Source: Kribbella antiqua
Lineage (GTDB): Bacteria > Actinomycetota > Actinomycetes > Propionibacteriales > Kribbellaceae
Reading direction: 5' to 3'
Length of the DNA stretch: 64,000 bases
Assembly (NCBI RefSeq): GCF_004345665.1
Contig: NZ_SLWR01000006.1
Span: 151,677 to 215,676, forward strand
The position numbers and the translations under genes were made by a program. Positions 1-8,451 of the stretch are shown piece by piece (the stretch's first letter is position 1; the number at the start of each line of letters is the position of its first letter). The notes under the pieces were generated by a model that made no database searches, had not been told where the DNA came from, and was given only the letters and a program-made list of their open reading frames with translations.

Positions 1-135
<135 letters not shown>

Positions 136-915
136 CTAGTACTCCTTGCGGAAGGGGCCGGTGGTGGCTAGGTCGAAGAGGCCGGGGCCGGTGAGGATGC
201 CGCCTTCTACGGGGAGGGTGTGGCCGGTGATCCAGGCGGCGTCGTCGGAGGCGAGGAAGGCGACGGCGGCGGCGATGTCCTCGGGTTCGCCGACTCGGCC
301 GAGCGGGTACATGGGGGCGAAGCGTTCCAGCGTGTCCGGCTGGTTGTCCCAGTTCGGCGTACGAATGGTGCCGGGGGCGACGACGTTGAAGCGGACGCCC
401 AAACCGCCGTACCGTGCGGCGTAGTTGACCGTCATGGCGATCTGACCGGCCTTGGCCGCCGAGTACTCGATGTTGCCGAAGGCCGCCAGGCCGTTGACCG
501 AGCTGATCGTCACCACGTTGCCGCGGGTCTTCACCAGGTGCGGAAGCGCCGCCTGGATGCAGCGGGAGGCGCCGACCAGGGTCAGGTCCAGTTGCCGATG
601 GAACTCCTCGGCGGTCGTGTCCTCCGGCACCGAGGTCACGATGCATCCGCCGGCGTTGTTGACGAGTACGTCGAGCCGCCCGAACCGCTCGACCGCCGCC
701 GCGACAGCCGCGTCGACGTCGTCGCGGCTGGTGACATCCACCCGCAGCCCGATCGCCTGCTCGCCGATCTCGGCGGCGACCTGAGCGACCTTCTCCTTCT
801 GCAGATCGGTGACGACGACCGAGCCGCCCTCGTCGGCGATACGCCGTGCCACCGCGGCGCCGATCCCCTGCGCACCCGCCGTGACGAGCGCCACGCGTCC
901 TTCGAACCGCCGCAT
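136..915 (-). CDS. SDR family NAD(P)-dependent oxidoreductase
   Basis: A classical short-chain dehydrogenase/reductase of 259 aa, close to the 250-aa family norm. The cofactor motif TAGAQGIG lies at residues 12-19 of a Rossmann fold, NNAGG at 86-90, and the catalytic Ser (about 138-139), Tyr151 and Lys155 (YSAAK) are all present. The C-terminal WITGHTLPVEGG segment is typical of classical SDRs with tetramer contacts. An acidic residue after the second strand (VVVTD) hints at NAD rather than NADP preference. It lies one base downstream of the TIGR03089 gene on the same strand, so the two are probably co-transcribed. The substrate cannot be read from sequence. Confidence 0.93.
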   Translation of the reverse strand: MRRFEGRVALVTAGAQGIGAAVARRIADEGGSVVVTDLQKEKVAQVAAEIGEQAIGLRVDVTSRDDVDAAVAAAVERFGRLDVLVNNAGGCIVTSVPEDTTAEEFHRQLDLTLVGASRCIQAALPHLVKTRGNVVTISSVNGLAAFGNIEYSAAKAGQIAMTVNYAARYGGLGVRFNVVAPGTIRTPNWDNQPDTLERFAPMYPLGRVGEPEDIAAAVAFLASDDAAWITGHTLPVEGGILTGPGLFDLATTGPFRKEY

Positions 916-916
916 G

Positions 917-1597
917 TCAGCCCTCCACCACTCGGTCGACCTTTTCGTCCGTCACTCGCCGCTCCAGCTTCGCCTGGTCGAGGTTGCGGCAGAGCACGAT
1001 CGAACCACCTCCGGCGATGACTCCGACCAGCAGTCCGATCCCGTCCCGGCTGACCAGGTCCTTGGTCACCAGGATCCGGTCGGCGACGGGCTCCGCCGTA
1101 CGGATCAGGTCGTCGTGGGTCAGTTCGTCGTACGCCGGTGAGTCCGGGGACGGCGGGTCGAACGGGACGAAGAGGTCGGGGTGGTTGTAGACCTCGGCGC
1201 CGTAGTCGTGGACGCCGTCGGGGAGCGGCTCGCGGAAGCGGCCGCCGAGGGGGAGGAGAGCCGACGCGACTGTCTCCCGCTGGCCGCGGATGGCGAGGTC
1301 GGGGCCGGTGATCGCGAGGGTTCCGATGCCGGTGGTGAGTGAGGCTCCGGCGGACCACGCCGAAAGCGCCCAGACCACCCCGAGCCAGTGCGGCGGGAGG
1401 CCGATGGCGACGGTCTCGCCGGACTCGAGGTCGTACTCGTCGACGAGGAGGTTGGCGGTCTTGGCGACCCAGTTCGCGGTGGTGACTGCGCTGAGCTCGA
1501 TCCGCTCGCCGGTCGCGTCGTCGTAGTACGTGAGGAAAGGCGCGCCACCGTCCCGGCGAACCGCGGCGGCGAACAGCTCCGGGAGAACTCGTGACAT
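917..1597 (-). CDS. TIGR03089 family protein (AMP-binding N-domain-like)
   Basis: A 226-aa protein beginning MSRVLPELFA. An ATG further upstream at 1660 would run through the promoter shared with tatA, so I use 1597. The sequence resembles only the N-terminal part of acyl-CoA synthetases (the FLTYYD and ETVAIGLPPHW regions) and matches the actinobacterial TIGR03089 group. The adenylation core motifs (P-loop, A8/A10) are absent, so a free-standing ligase is not expected. In mycobacteria the equivalent gene (Rv3268) lies near the LCP and GDP-mannose genes, and manC is nearby here too. Function unknown. Confidence 0.8.
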   Translation of the reverse strand: MSRVLPELFAAAVRRDGGAPFLTYYDDATGERIELSAVTTANWVAKTANLLVDEYDLESGETVAIGLPPHWLGVVWALSAWSAGASLTTGIGTLAITGPDLAIRGQRETVASALLPLGGRFREPLPDGVHDYGAEVYNHPDLFVPFDPPSPDSPAYDELTHDDLIRTAEPVADRILVTKDLVSRDGIGLLVGVIAGGGSIVLCRNLDQAKLERRVTDEKVDRVVEG

Positions 1598-1663
1598 ATG
1601 GCACACCCTACGGTTCGCCGGCCGACGTACTTTGGTTGGGGACTTTTGGAAAGAAGGCATGTG

Positions 1664-1918
1664 ATGGCTGCTTTGCTTGCTCTGCCCGAGGGTGGCGAAT
1701 GGATCGTCATCCTGGTGATCGTCGTCCTGCTGTTCGGCTCGAAGAAGCTGCCGGAGCTCACCCGGAACGCCGCCCGCGCGATGAACGAGTTCAAGAAGGT
1801 CAACAGCGGCGAGGACGACGAGAAACCGCAGGTGGACGGAAAGGCCGCCCAGCCTGCGTCAGGCGATCTCCAGAGCCGCCCGGCGGAGAGCGCCAGCGAG
1901 CAGCGCCCCGGAGTCTGA
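1664..1918 (+). CDS. tatA: Sec-independent protein translocase subunit TatA/E
   Basis: An 84-aa TatA-type pore subunit of the twin-arginine translocase. It has a short N-terminal membrane helix (residues about 12-29), the hinge FGSKKLPEL, an amphipathic helix (TRNAARAMNEFKKV) and an acidic, disordered tail. The start ATG 1664 is preceded by AAGAAGG at 1651-1657. The GTG directly before it (1661) is too close to that ribosome site, and the longer frame from 1598 has no ribosome site. TatC and TatB are not in the window. A likely client is the Tat-signal protein at 58.4 kb. It is transcribed divergently from the TIGR03089 gene. Confidence 0.92.
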   Translation: MAALLALPEGGEWIVILVIVVLLFGSKKLPELTRNAARAMNEFKKVNSGEDDEKPQVDGKAAQPASGDLQSRPAESASEQRPGV

Positions 1919-1982
1919 CCTCCGGCTGGACGTAGTACACCCCGCGGTCCCGGGAGGGCCGGAGTTCTCATAGGGTCAGTAC

Positions 1983-3320
1983 ATGTTGATCCTGGCCGGC
2001 CTGGGGCTGATCCTCGCGCTGACCGTTGCCACCGGCTACTTTGTCGCGCAGGAGTTCGCGTACGTCGCGGTGGACCGCAACCGGCTGCAAAGCCTGGCCG
2101 CGTCCGGCAACGCCGCCGCCGGCCGGGCCTTGAAGGTGACCTCCCGGTTGTCCTTCGTCCTCTCGGGCGCCCAGGTCGGCATCACCATCACCGCACTGCT
2201 TGCCGGGTACGTCGCCGAGCCCTATCTCGGCAAGGGTCTGGCCGCAATTCTCGGCTCGGCCGGCGTACCCGACGCGGTCAGCCTGTCCATCTCGGTCGTC
2301 CTCGCGTTGCTTCTGGCAACGATCATCCAGATGGTGCTCGGCGAGCTCGCGCCGAAGAACCTGGCGATCGCCAAGTCCGAGGCGATCGCGCTCAGCCTGG
2401 CCCGGTCCACCCTGATGTACCTGACCATCGCCGGCCCGCTGATCCACGTCTTCGACGCGACCTCCAACCGGATCCTGCGCCGGGTCGGCATCGAGCCCGT
2501 CGAGGAGCTGCCGCAGGGCGCGACGGCTCAGGAGCTCGACCGGATCATCGTCACGTCGTACGAGCAAGGGCTGCTGGACGAGGACACCATGCGGCTGCTG
2601 GACCGCGGCCTCGACTTCCGCGGCCGGACCGCGGGGGAGGCGATGATCCCGCGCGTCGACGTCGTCACCGTGCACCAGGACGACCCGCTGACGCGCGTGG
2701 TCGAGCTGCAGGACACCGGTCACAGCAGGTTCCCGGTCATCGCGGACTCGGTCGACGAGGTGGTCGGCGTGATCGCGATCGGCGATGTCGTCGAGGTCGA
2801 ACCCGCCGACCGAGGCCATGTCCCGGCGAGCTCGCTCGCGTCGCCGCCGGTCGTCGTACCGTTCACGCTCCCGCTGCCCGCCGTACTGGAACGGCTTCGG
2901 TCCGCGCACCGGCAGCTCGCGATCGTCGTGGACGAGTACGGCGGTTTCGCCGGGGTCGTGTCGCTGGAGGACATCGCCGAGGAGCTGGTCGGTGAGATCC
3001 GGGACGAGGACGACCTGCCGGAAGCCGGTGTGGTCGAGAGTGCGGACGGGGCGTGGGTGGTGTCCGCGCGCTGGCGGCTCGACGAGGTCGAGGCCGCGAC
3101 CGGTGTACGGCTGCCGGAGGGTGACAACTACGAGACGCTGTCCGGTCTCGTGATGGCCCGGCTCGGCCGGATCCCGGTCGTCGGCGACGAGGTCGTGGTC
3201 GAGCTGCCCATGCGCTTCGATCATGACGGCCGCCCGGTCCCGGCCGAGTTCGTCAAGCTGGAGGTCCAGTCGATCGAGCGGCATGTGCCCGGGCTCGTGG
3301 CTCTGGAGCGTGTGTCATGA
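1983..3320 (+). CDS. CNNM/CorC-type transporter, DUF21 + CBS pair + CorC_HlyC domain (hemolysin family)
   Basis: A 445-aa membrane protein. The DUF21 (CNNM) domain fills residues 1 to about 190 with three or four helices and the family signature SGAQVGITITALL. Two CBS domains follow (first beginning GEAMIPRVDVV near residue 218), then a C-terminal CorC_HlyC domain (about 355-435). CNNM/CorC proteins move Mg2+ or Na+, and the CBS pair usually senses ATP-Mg. The historical name hemolysin is misleading. The stop overlaps the next gene by four bases (ATGA), so the two paralogues are translationally coupled and may form a heteromer. Confidence 0.92.
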   Translation: MLILAGLGLILALTVATGYFVAQEFAYVAVDRNRLQSLAASGNAAAGRALKVTSRLSFVLSGAQVGITITALLAGYVAEPYLGKGLAAILGSAGVPDAVSLSISVVLALLLATIIQMVLGELAPKNLAIAKSEAIALSLARSTLMYLTIAGPLIHVFDATSNRILRRVGIEPVEELPQGATAQELDRIIVTSYEQGLLDEDTMRLLDRGLDFRGRTAGEAMIPRVDVVTVHQDDPLTRVVELQDTGHSRFPVIADSVDEVVGVIAIGDVVEVEPADRGHVPASSLASPPVVVPFTLPLPAVLERLRSAHRQLAIVVDEYGGFAGVVSLEDIAEELVGEIRDEDDLPEAGVVESADGAWVVSARWRLDEVEAATGVRLPEGDNYETLSGLVMARLGRIPVVGDEVVVELPMRFDHDGRPVPAEFVKLEVQSIERHVPGLVALERVS

Positions 3321-4408
3321 GTACGACGCTTGCGCTCATCATCTCGGTGGTCTTGCTGGCCCTCAACGGCTTCTTCGTCGCCGCGGAGTTCGCGCTGGTC
3401 GCGTCGAAGCGGCATCGGCTCGAAGCGGCGGCGGCCGCCGGAAGCAGGTCGGCGCGCGCCGCGATCGCCGGGGTCAGCGAGCTGTCGTTGATGCTCGCGG
3501 GTGCTCAGCTCGGCATCACCCTTTGCACCCTCGGCCTCGGTTCATTGAGCGAACCCGCGGTCGCCGACTTGCTGCACCCACTGTTCGAGCTGATCCACGT
3601 GCCCGAAGGCGTCGGCCATGTGATCGCGCTGATCATCGCCGTCGGCGGTATCGGCCTGCTGCATGTACTGCTCGGCGAGATGGCGCCGAAGTCATGGGCG
3701 ATCAGCGACCCGGAGCGTTCGGCGCTGCTCCTCGCCCTGCCGTTCCGCGGTTTCACGTACGTCTTTCGGCCGATGCTGCTCGTCCTCAACTGGCTCGCCA
3801 ACCTCTGCGTCCGCGCGCTCAAGGTGACGCCGCAGAACGAGCTCGCGAGCGCGCACGGCCCGGACGAGCTCCGGCTCCTGATCGAGTCGTCCCGCGAACA
3901 CGGCACTCTCGAACAGCCCGAACACCAGCTCCTCACCGCGATGCTGGCCCTGCAGAACACCACGGTCGCCGAGGTGATGACGCCCATCGCCAAGCTGGTC
4001 ACGGTCCCTGCCGCCGCATCCGCGCGCGACGTCGAGCTCACCAGCCGCCGCGAAGGCCGATCGCGCCTGGCTGTCGTCAGCGCCGGTACGACGATCTGCG
4101 GCATCGTGCATGTTCGCGACGCCGCCCGGGCCACGACCGGCGGTGGTACGACGCTCCACGCGTCCGACCTGATGACGGCACCGCTCGACCTTCCCGCCGA
4201 CACCCCGGTGGCGGCGGCGATCCGGATCATGCGTGATCACCGGTCGCAGCTGGCCGTCGTACGGCAGGAGGAGCAGCCGCTCGGGGTGGTCGCGCTGGAG
4301 GATCTGCTGGAGGAGGTGATCGGGGAGTTCGACGACGAGACCGACCCGATCATCACCGCCGCGCGAGCGGAATCACCTCCCGACGGCCAGCTACCGTTGA
4401 AGCAGTGA
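3317..4408 (+). CDS. CNNM/CorC-type transporter, DUF21 + CBS pair (second paralogue)
   Basis: A 363-aa paralogue of the upstream gene with the same DUF21 membrane domain (LAGAQLGITLCTLGLG) and a CBS pair (EVMTPIAKLVTV near 218; a second CBS ending near 345). It stops soon after the second CBS (DPIITAARAESPP) and so lacks the CorC_HlyC domain of its neighbour. The ATGA overlap with the first gene and a 21-base gap to the NAD kinase suggest a single transcript. A long plus a short CNNM in tandem is a common actinobacterial arrangement. Whether they assemble together is inference. Confidence 0.9.
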   Translation: MSTTLALIISVVLLALNGFFVAAEFALVASKRHRLEAAAAAGSRSARAAIAGVSELSLMLAGAQLGITLCTLGLGSLSEPAVADLLHPLFELIHVPEGVGHVIALIIAVGGIGLLHVLLGEMAPKSWAISDPERSALLLALPFRGFTYVFRPMLLVLNWLANLCVRALKVTPQNELASAHGPDELRLLIESSREHGTLEQPEHQLLTAMLALQNTTVAEVMTPIAKLVTVPAAASARDVELTSRREGRSRLAVVSAGTTICGIVHVRDAARATTGGGTTLHASDLMTAPLDLPADTPVAAAIRIMRDHRSQLAVVRQEEQPLGVVALEDLLEEVIGEFDDETDPIITAARAESPPDGQLPLKQ

Positions 4409-4415
4409 ACCGTCC

Positions 4416-4423
4416 GGAGGAGG
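4416..4423 (+). promoter_or_regulatory. Strong ribosome binding site for NAD kinase
   Basis: GGAGGAGG lies six bases before GTG 4430 and fixes the start of the NAD kinase gene. Confidence 0.75.
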
Positions 4424-4429
4424 ACTGTC

Positions 4430-5494
4430 GTGCCGGTGAGCAGGCTGGGGCTCGTTGTCCATCAGGGCCGTCCGGTGGCCGTGCGTACGGCGGAAACCGT
4501 GCGGGAGTGGGCCCGGAAGCACAACATCGGCTGCACCGACATCGACGTGTGGAAGCAGCACGAAGAGCGGCGCGGCGGGATGGAGGAGCTGAAGCATGCG
4601 CACAATCCGGATCTGATCGTCACGCTGGGCGGTGACGGGACGTTCCTGCGTGGGGCCCGGATCGCGGCGAAGAACGACGCGATGGTGCTCGGCGTCGATC
4701 TCGGCAAGGTCGGTTTCCTCACCGAGGTCGCCTGCAGTGACGTGGAGGCGGCGCTGGAAGCGGTCCACCATGGTGGCGCCACGATCGAAGAGCGGATGAC
4801 GCTCACCATGCGGGCGTCGCGGCCGCTGGAGATCCCGAGCGGGATCGAATCGCTGCTGCGCTACGGCCACGGCCCAGCGCTGCCGCCGCCGGCCGTGCGG
4901 CCGGAGTCCGAGGGTGATGGCTGGGGTGTCGCGCTGGACGTGACTGCGCTCAACGACGTCGTACTGGAGAAGCTGGCGCGCGATCATCAGGTGGCGTTGG
5001 GGGTTTACCTGGCCGGGCGGTTGCTGGCGTCGTACTCGGCTGATGCGGTGATCGTGGCGACGCCGACCGGGTCGACCGCGTACAGCTTCGCGGCGGGTGG
5101 GCCGATCCTGTCGCCGAACACCGAAGCGGTCGTGTTCACGCCGGTGGCGCCGCACATGACCTTCAACCGGACGGTCATCGCCGCGCCCGACGAGCCGATC
5201 GCTCTGCGGGTGCTGCCGCACTCAGGCCAGGCCGCGGTGAGTATCGATGGTCAGCTGCGCGGAGTGCTCGACCCCGGTGACTGGATCGGGGTGTACGGCT
5301 CACCGCGCCGGCTCCGGCTGGTCCGGCTGCGCCCGACCGACTTCTACGGCCGGTTGCGCGACCGCTTCCGCTTGACCGATGCACCCGCGACCGCCCTGGA
5401 CGGCGAATCCGATGCCTTCTGGCGACCTACAACACCTGTTCCACCGGACCTTGCTCACTTGCGTCTTCCGCCGCCTCTTCAAGATGACCGGTAA
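4430..5494 (+). CDS. nadK: NAD(+)/NADH kinase
   Basis: A 354-aa cytoplasmic kinase that phosphorylates NAD to NADP. It carries the GGDGT motif at residues 67-71, followed by VLGVDLGKVGFLTEV and the second conserved block TPTGSTAYSFAAGGP, which together bind NAD and phosphate. It is somewhat longer than the roughly 300-aa norm, because of an insertion in the central domain (LRYGHGPALPPPAVRPESEG) and a C-terminal tail after the SIDGQ segment. The GTG start is set by a strong ribosome site. manC begins 11 bases downstream. Actinomycetes often have two NAD kinase paralogues, so this may be one of a pair. Confidence 0.92.
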   Translation: MPVSRLGLVVHQGRPVAVRTAETVREWARKHNIGCTDIDVWKQHEERRGGMEELKHAHNPDLIVTLGGDGTFLRGARIAAKNDAMVLGVDLGKVGFLTEVACSDVEAALEAVHHGGATIEERMTLTMRASRPLEIPSGIESLLRYGHGPALPPPAVRPESEGDGWGVALDVTALNDVVLEKLARDHQVALGVYLAGRLLASYSADAVIVATPTGSTAYSFAAGGPILSPNTEAVVFTPVAPHMTFNRTVIAAPDEPIALRVLPHSGQAAVSIDGQLRGVLDPGDWIGVYGSPRRLRLVRLRPTDFYGRLRDRFRLTDAPATALDGESDAFWRPTTPVPPDLAHLRLPPPLQDDR

Positions 5495-5505
5495 GGTCTC
5501 TCCTC

Positions 5506-6603
5506 ATGCGGAACGTGGTGATTCTGGCCGGGGGTTCGGGGACGCGGTTGTGGCCGTTGTCGCGGGCTGACAAACCCAAGCAGGTGCTGCCGCTGGCGGC
5601 GGGCAATTCGCTGCTGCGGCTGGCATACAACCGCCTGAACGGGCTCGTCGACCCGGCGAACATCTACGTGTGTACGGTCGCCGCGCACACCGAGCTGGTC
5701 CGTGAGGAACTGCCGGAGCTCGGCGAGCACAACATCATCGGCGAGCCGGTCGGCCGGGACACCGCGAACGCGGTCGGCCTGGCCTCCGCCGTAGTCGCGC
5801 GCAACGACCCGGACGCCGTACTGGCGATCGTCGGGTCGGATCACCTGATCACGCCCGAGGACGAGTTCCGGGCCGCGATCGAGAGCGGTTTCGAGCTGGT
5901 CGAGCAACGGTCCCGATCGCTGGTGACGTTCGGGATCGAGCCGACCCACCCGCACACCGGGCTCGGTTACATCGAACGCGGCGCGGCCATCGACGGTACG
6001 CGCGCGTACGTCGTCGACCGGTTCCGCGAGAAGCCGGATCGGGCGACGGCCGAGGAATACCTCGCCACTGGCCGGTTCTGGTGGAACTCCGGCATGTTCG
6101 TCTGGCGGGCCGAGACCGTGCTCAGCGTGCTCGACGAGCTGCTGCCCGAGTCGGCCGCGCAACTGCGTCAGGTCGCCTCGGTCTGGGACACCCCGGAGCG
6201 CGACGCGACGCTGGCGGAGATCTACCCGAACCTGCGCAAGATCAGCGTCGACTACGCGGTGATGGAGCCTGCCTCACAAGGCAAGGTGGATGCAGGCGTG
6301 GTCGTCGTACCGATGCCGGTGCACTGGCTCGACGTCGGCTCCTGGGCCGCGTTGGCCGGCACGTACGACGTCGATGCCTGCGGCAACCGTACGGACGGTA
6401 CGACGCTGAGCTGCCTGCTCGACTCGCACGACAACATCATCGTCACCGACGACCCCGACCACCTGATCGCCGCGGTCGGCCTGAGCGGCCACATCATCGT
6501 CCACACCCACGACGTCACCATGGTCTGCCCGCTGGCCGACGGCGAACGCGTCAAAGACCTGGTAGCCGAAGTCCAATCCGCCCACGCCGCCCGCTACGTC
6601 TGA
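5506..6603 (+). CDS. manC: Mannose-1-phosphate guanylyltransferase (GDP-mannose pyrophosphorylase)
   Basis: A 365-aa nucleotidyltransferase making GDP-mannose from GTP and mannose-1-phosphate. The pyrophosphorylase signature GGSGTRLWPLSR is at residues 9-20 with DKPKQ at 22-26. The central sugar-nucleotide segments (GSDHLITPE, GYIERG, RFREKPDR, WWNSGMFVW) are intact. There is no fused phosphomannose isomerase domain, matching the separate manA in this window. The mycobacterial orthologue (Rv3264c) is also close to fbiA-fbiB. GDP-mannose feeds lipoglycan, glycan and protein O-mannosylation. A terminator hairpin follows the stop. Confidence 0.94.
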   Translation: MRNVVILAGGSGTRLWPLSRADKPKQVLPLAAGNSLLRLAYNRLNGLVDPANIYVCTVAAHTELVREELPELGEHNIIGEPVGRDTANAVGLASAVVARNDPDAVLAIVGSDHLITPEDEFRAAIESGFELVEQRSRSLVTFGIEPTHPHTGLGYIERGAAIDGTRAYVVDRFREKPDRATAEEYLATGRFWWNSGMFVWRAETVLSVLDELLPESAAQLRQVASVWDTPERDATLAEIYPNLRKISVDYAVMEPASQGKVDAGVVVVPMPVHWLDVGSWAALAGTYDVDACGNRTDGTTLSCLLDSHDNIIVTDDPDHLIAAVGLSGHIIVHTHDVTMVCPLADGERVKDLVAEVQSAHAARYV

Positions 6604-6613
6604 CCCAGTACGT

Positions 6614-6649
6614 CGAACGCCCCCACGGACACAACCGTGAGGGCGTTCG
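6614..6649. terminator. Bidirectional terminator between manC and the DUF3105 gene
   Basis: A 15-bp stem (arms 6614-6628 and 6635-6649, one mismatch) closes a six-base loop, ten bases after the manC stop and before the convergent DUF3105 stop. It has no strong T tract, as is usual in actinomycetes. Confidence 0.75.
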
Positions 6650-6670
6650 CCGTACAGAGGTAAGGCTGGC

Positions 6671-7390
6671 TCAGCCGCCGTTCGGCTCTTGGGCGTCCAT
6701 GGCGGGGTATTTGTCCATGAACTGGGTGAGGGCTTCGCCGCTGACGGAGCCGCAGAACTGGCGGTGGCCCTTGGCGGTGGTCTTGCCGGCCTCGTTGGCG
6801 CTCCAGTGCGAGAAGGCGACCGTCTTGCCGTCCGGCCAGGGCAGGCCGTCGCTCTCCTTGAACGGCGCGGCGATGAATTTGCCGAGCGAGCTGTCCGGCA
6901 GCTTGGCCTTGGAGATCTTCTCGATCAGGTCGATCTGGTCCTTCGGCAGCGTGTCGCGGTACCAGAGGATCGTGTAGCCGTGCTCCAGGTTGTGCACCAG
7001 GTTCGGCACCGGCGGGCGGTCGTCGACCGAGTAGAACTTCTTCCCGAACGGCGCCCAGGTGGCGTAGTGCGGCCCGGACGACGGCGGTGAGACCGGGTAG
7101 TTGATCACCGTGCCGTCGGGCTGGTGGTCCTGGGTGCCCTTGGCGTCGTCGTCGGTGACCTTGTCGCAGGAGGCGGCCGAGGCAGACACGCCGAGCTCGC
7201 TGATCGCCTGGTTCCGGGTCCGGGAGTCCTGGATCAGCCGGATCGCCGGGTAGGCGATGATGGCCAGGCCGACCAGGATCGAGGCGGCCACGATGATCAG
7301 AGTCCGGCGCTTGTCGCGGCGGGCCTGTTCCCGCTGCATCTTCTCGATCATCTCGCGGCGCGACTGCTTCTGCGACGACGCTTTACCCAC
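6671..7390 (-). CDS. DUF3105 domain membrane-anchored protein
   Basis: A 239-aa protein with a highly basic, coil-forming N-terminus (KQSRREMIEKMQREQARRDK) inside the cell, one membrane helix at about 30-50 and an extracytoplasmic DUF3105 domain. Family hallmarks seen are YPVSPPSSGPHY, the NLEHGY motif and a final FSHWSANEAG-type segment. The His-rich motifs suggest metal binding, but no activity is established that I can name. It is monocistronic, converging on manC across a hairpin. The ATG at 7390 is the first in frame. Confidence 0.85.
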   Translation of the reverse strand: MGKASSQKQSRREMIEKMQREQARRDKRRTLIIVAASILVGLAIIAYPAIRLIQDSRTRNQAISELGVSASAASCDKVTDDDAKGTQDHQPDGTVINYPVSPPSSGPHYATWAPFGKKFYSVDDRPPVPNLVHNLEHGYTILWYRDTLPKDQIDLIEKISKAKLPDSSLGKFIAAPFKESDGLPWPDGKTVAFSHWSANEAGKTTAKGHRQFCGSVSGEALTQFMDKYPAMDAQEPNGG

Positions 7391-7476
7391 AGTGTTGGTC
7401 TTCCCGGATCGGGGCGGCCAAGGCGCCGCCGTGCGGATGCAGTGTACGCAGGCCGCCTGAGAACTTGCCTAGAAAA

Positions 7477-8451
7477 CTATCGTGACCGTGAGCCGAACGT
7501 GACCGTCGCCTCACTGCCCGGTCCAGTACGCACGGAAACGCCGTACCCCTCCGCATGGAGCAGTACGGCGAGCCGCTCGGCGACCAGGCCGACCGTGACG
7601 GGCTCGTCACCGAAGACGGTGACGGCGTTGTCGAGCAACTCGAGGTGGACACCCTCGACGTCGTCCAGCAGCCCGTCCCACAACTCCGGGTCCACGTCCC
7701 GCGGCCCGGCCGGCGCCTGCCGCTCCAGTACGGCGGCCCGCGCAGCCTCCCGCGTCCCCAGGCTGAACATGTCGAACTCGGCATCCCGCACCAGCGCCCG
7801 CGCTCCCGGACCGTGCTCCCCGATCGGGAGTACGACGTCCTGAAGCCCGCGCAGCACGGCAACCGGCACGCCGTCCGCCTTGCCCTTCACGAGCTCGCTC
7901 GCACCGGCGATCTCATCGGCCAGCGCCGGCTCCGTCACTGCGAGCACGTTGCCGTGGCTGTCCGTCGTACCGCGAAGGTCCTCCATCACCCGGACCCCGG
8001 CGGCGCCGATGGCCAGGTCGGTCTGGCCGTTGCGCCACGGGCGGCCGAGGGTGTCGGTGATGATGACGCCGACGTTGACGTCGTACCTCTCCTTCAAGGC
8101 CGTCCGGAGCAGCCGGGCCGAGTGGTCCGGATCGACCGGGAGCAGGAGGACGGTGCCGGGCGCTGTGTTCGAGGTGTCTGTCCCGGCCGCGGCCATCACC
8201 AGGCCGTGCCGCGTCTGCACGATCCGGGTGTCGCCGCGCTGGGCCACGACCCGGACGAGCTCCGTGTCGACGGCCTCGCGGCGGGTCCCGGTGGTCAGGC
8301 GGCCCTCGGCCTTGCTGACGATCTTCGAGGTGACCGAGACGACGTCGCCGTCGCGCAGGTCGGCCTCGTCGCCGATCAGCCCGGCCAGGTCGGCTCCGGC
8401 CGCCACTTCGGGCAGCCCGGTCACCGGGTAGATCTCGAGGTGCTTCCTCAT
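7477..8451 (-). CDS. fbiB: Coenzyme F420-0:L-glutamate ligase (CofE/FbiB N-domain type)
   Basis: Adds glutamates to F420-0 during F420 synthesis. The 324-aa protein contains the CofE fold: [34 protein letters not shown], and the [22 protein letters not shown] block that binds GTP and metal. Mycobacterial FbiB is about 450 aa, with a C-terminal FMN nitroreductase-like domain that reduces dehydro-F420-0. Here only some 75 residues follow the ligase domain and they do not resemble a nitroreductase. It overlaps fbiA by four bases (ATGA), so the two are coupled. Confidence 0.92.
   Translation of the reverse strand: MRKHLEIYPVTGLPEVAAGADLAGLIGDEADLRDGDVVSVTSKIVSKAEGRLTTGTRREAVDTELVRVVAQRGDTRIVQTRHGLVMAAAGTDTSNTAPGTVLLLPVDPDHSARLLRTALKERYDVNVGVIITDTLGRPWRNGQTDLAIGAAGVRVMEDLRGTTDSHGNVLAVTEPALADEIAGASELVKGKADGVPVAVLRGLQDVVLPIGEHGPGARALVRDAEFDMFSLGTREAARAAVLERQAPAGPRDVDPELWDGLLDDVEGVHLELLDNAVTVFGDEPVTVGLVAERLAVLLHAEGYGVSVRTGPGSEATVTFGSRSR

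Noticed and set aside
1598..1663. Extended N-terminus of TatA
   Set aside because: The added residues are not TatA-like and lie in the divergent promoter region; AAGAAGG before ATG 1664 fits the short form.
1968..3284. A 438-aa frame antisense to the first CNNM gene
   Set aside because: Shadow of the real gene; low-complexity Arg/Asp/Gly composition, no recognisable motif.
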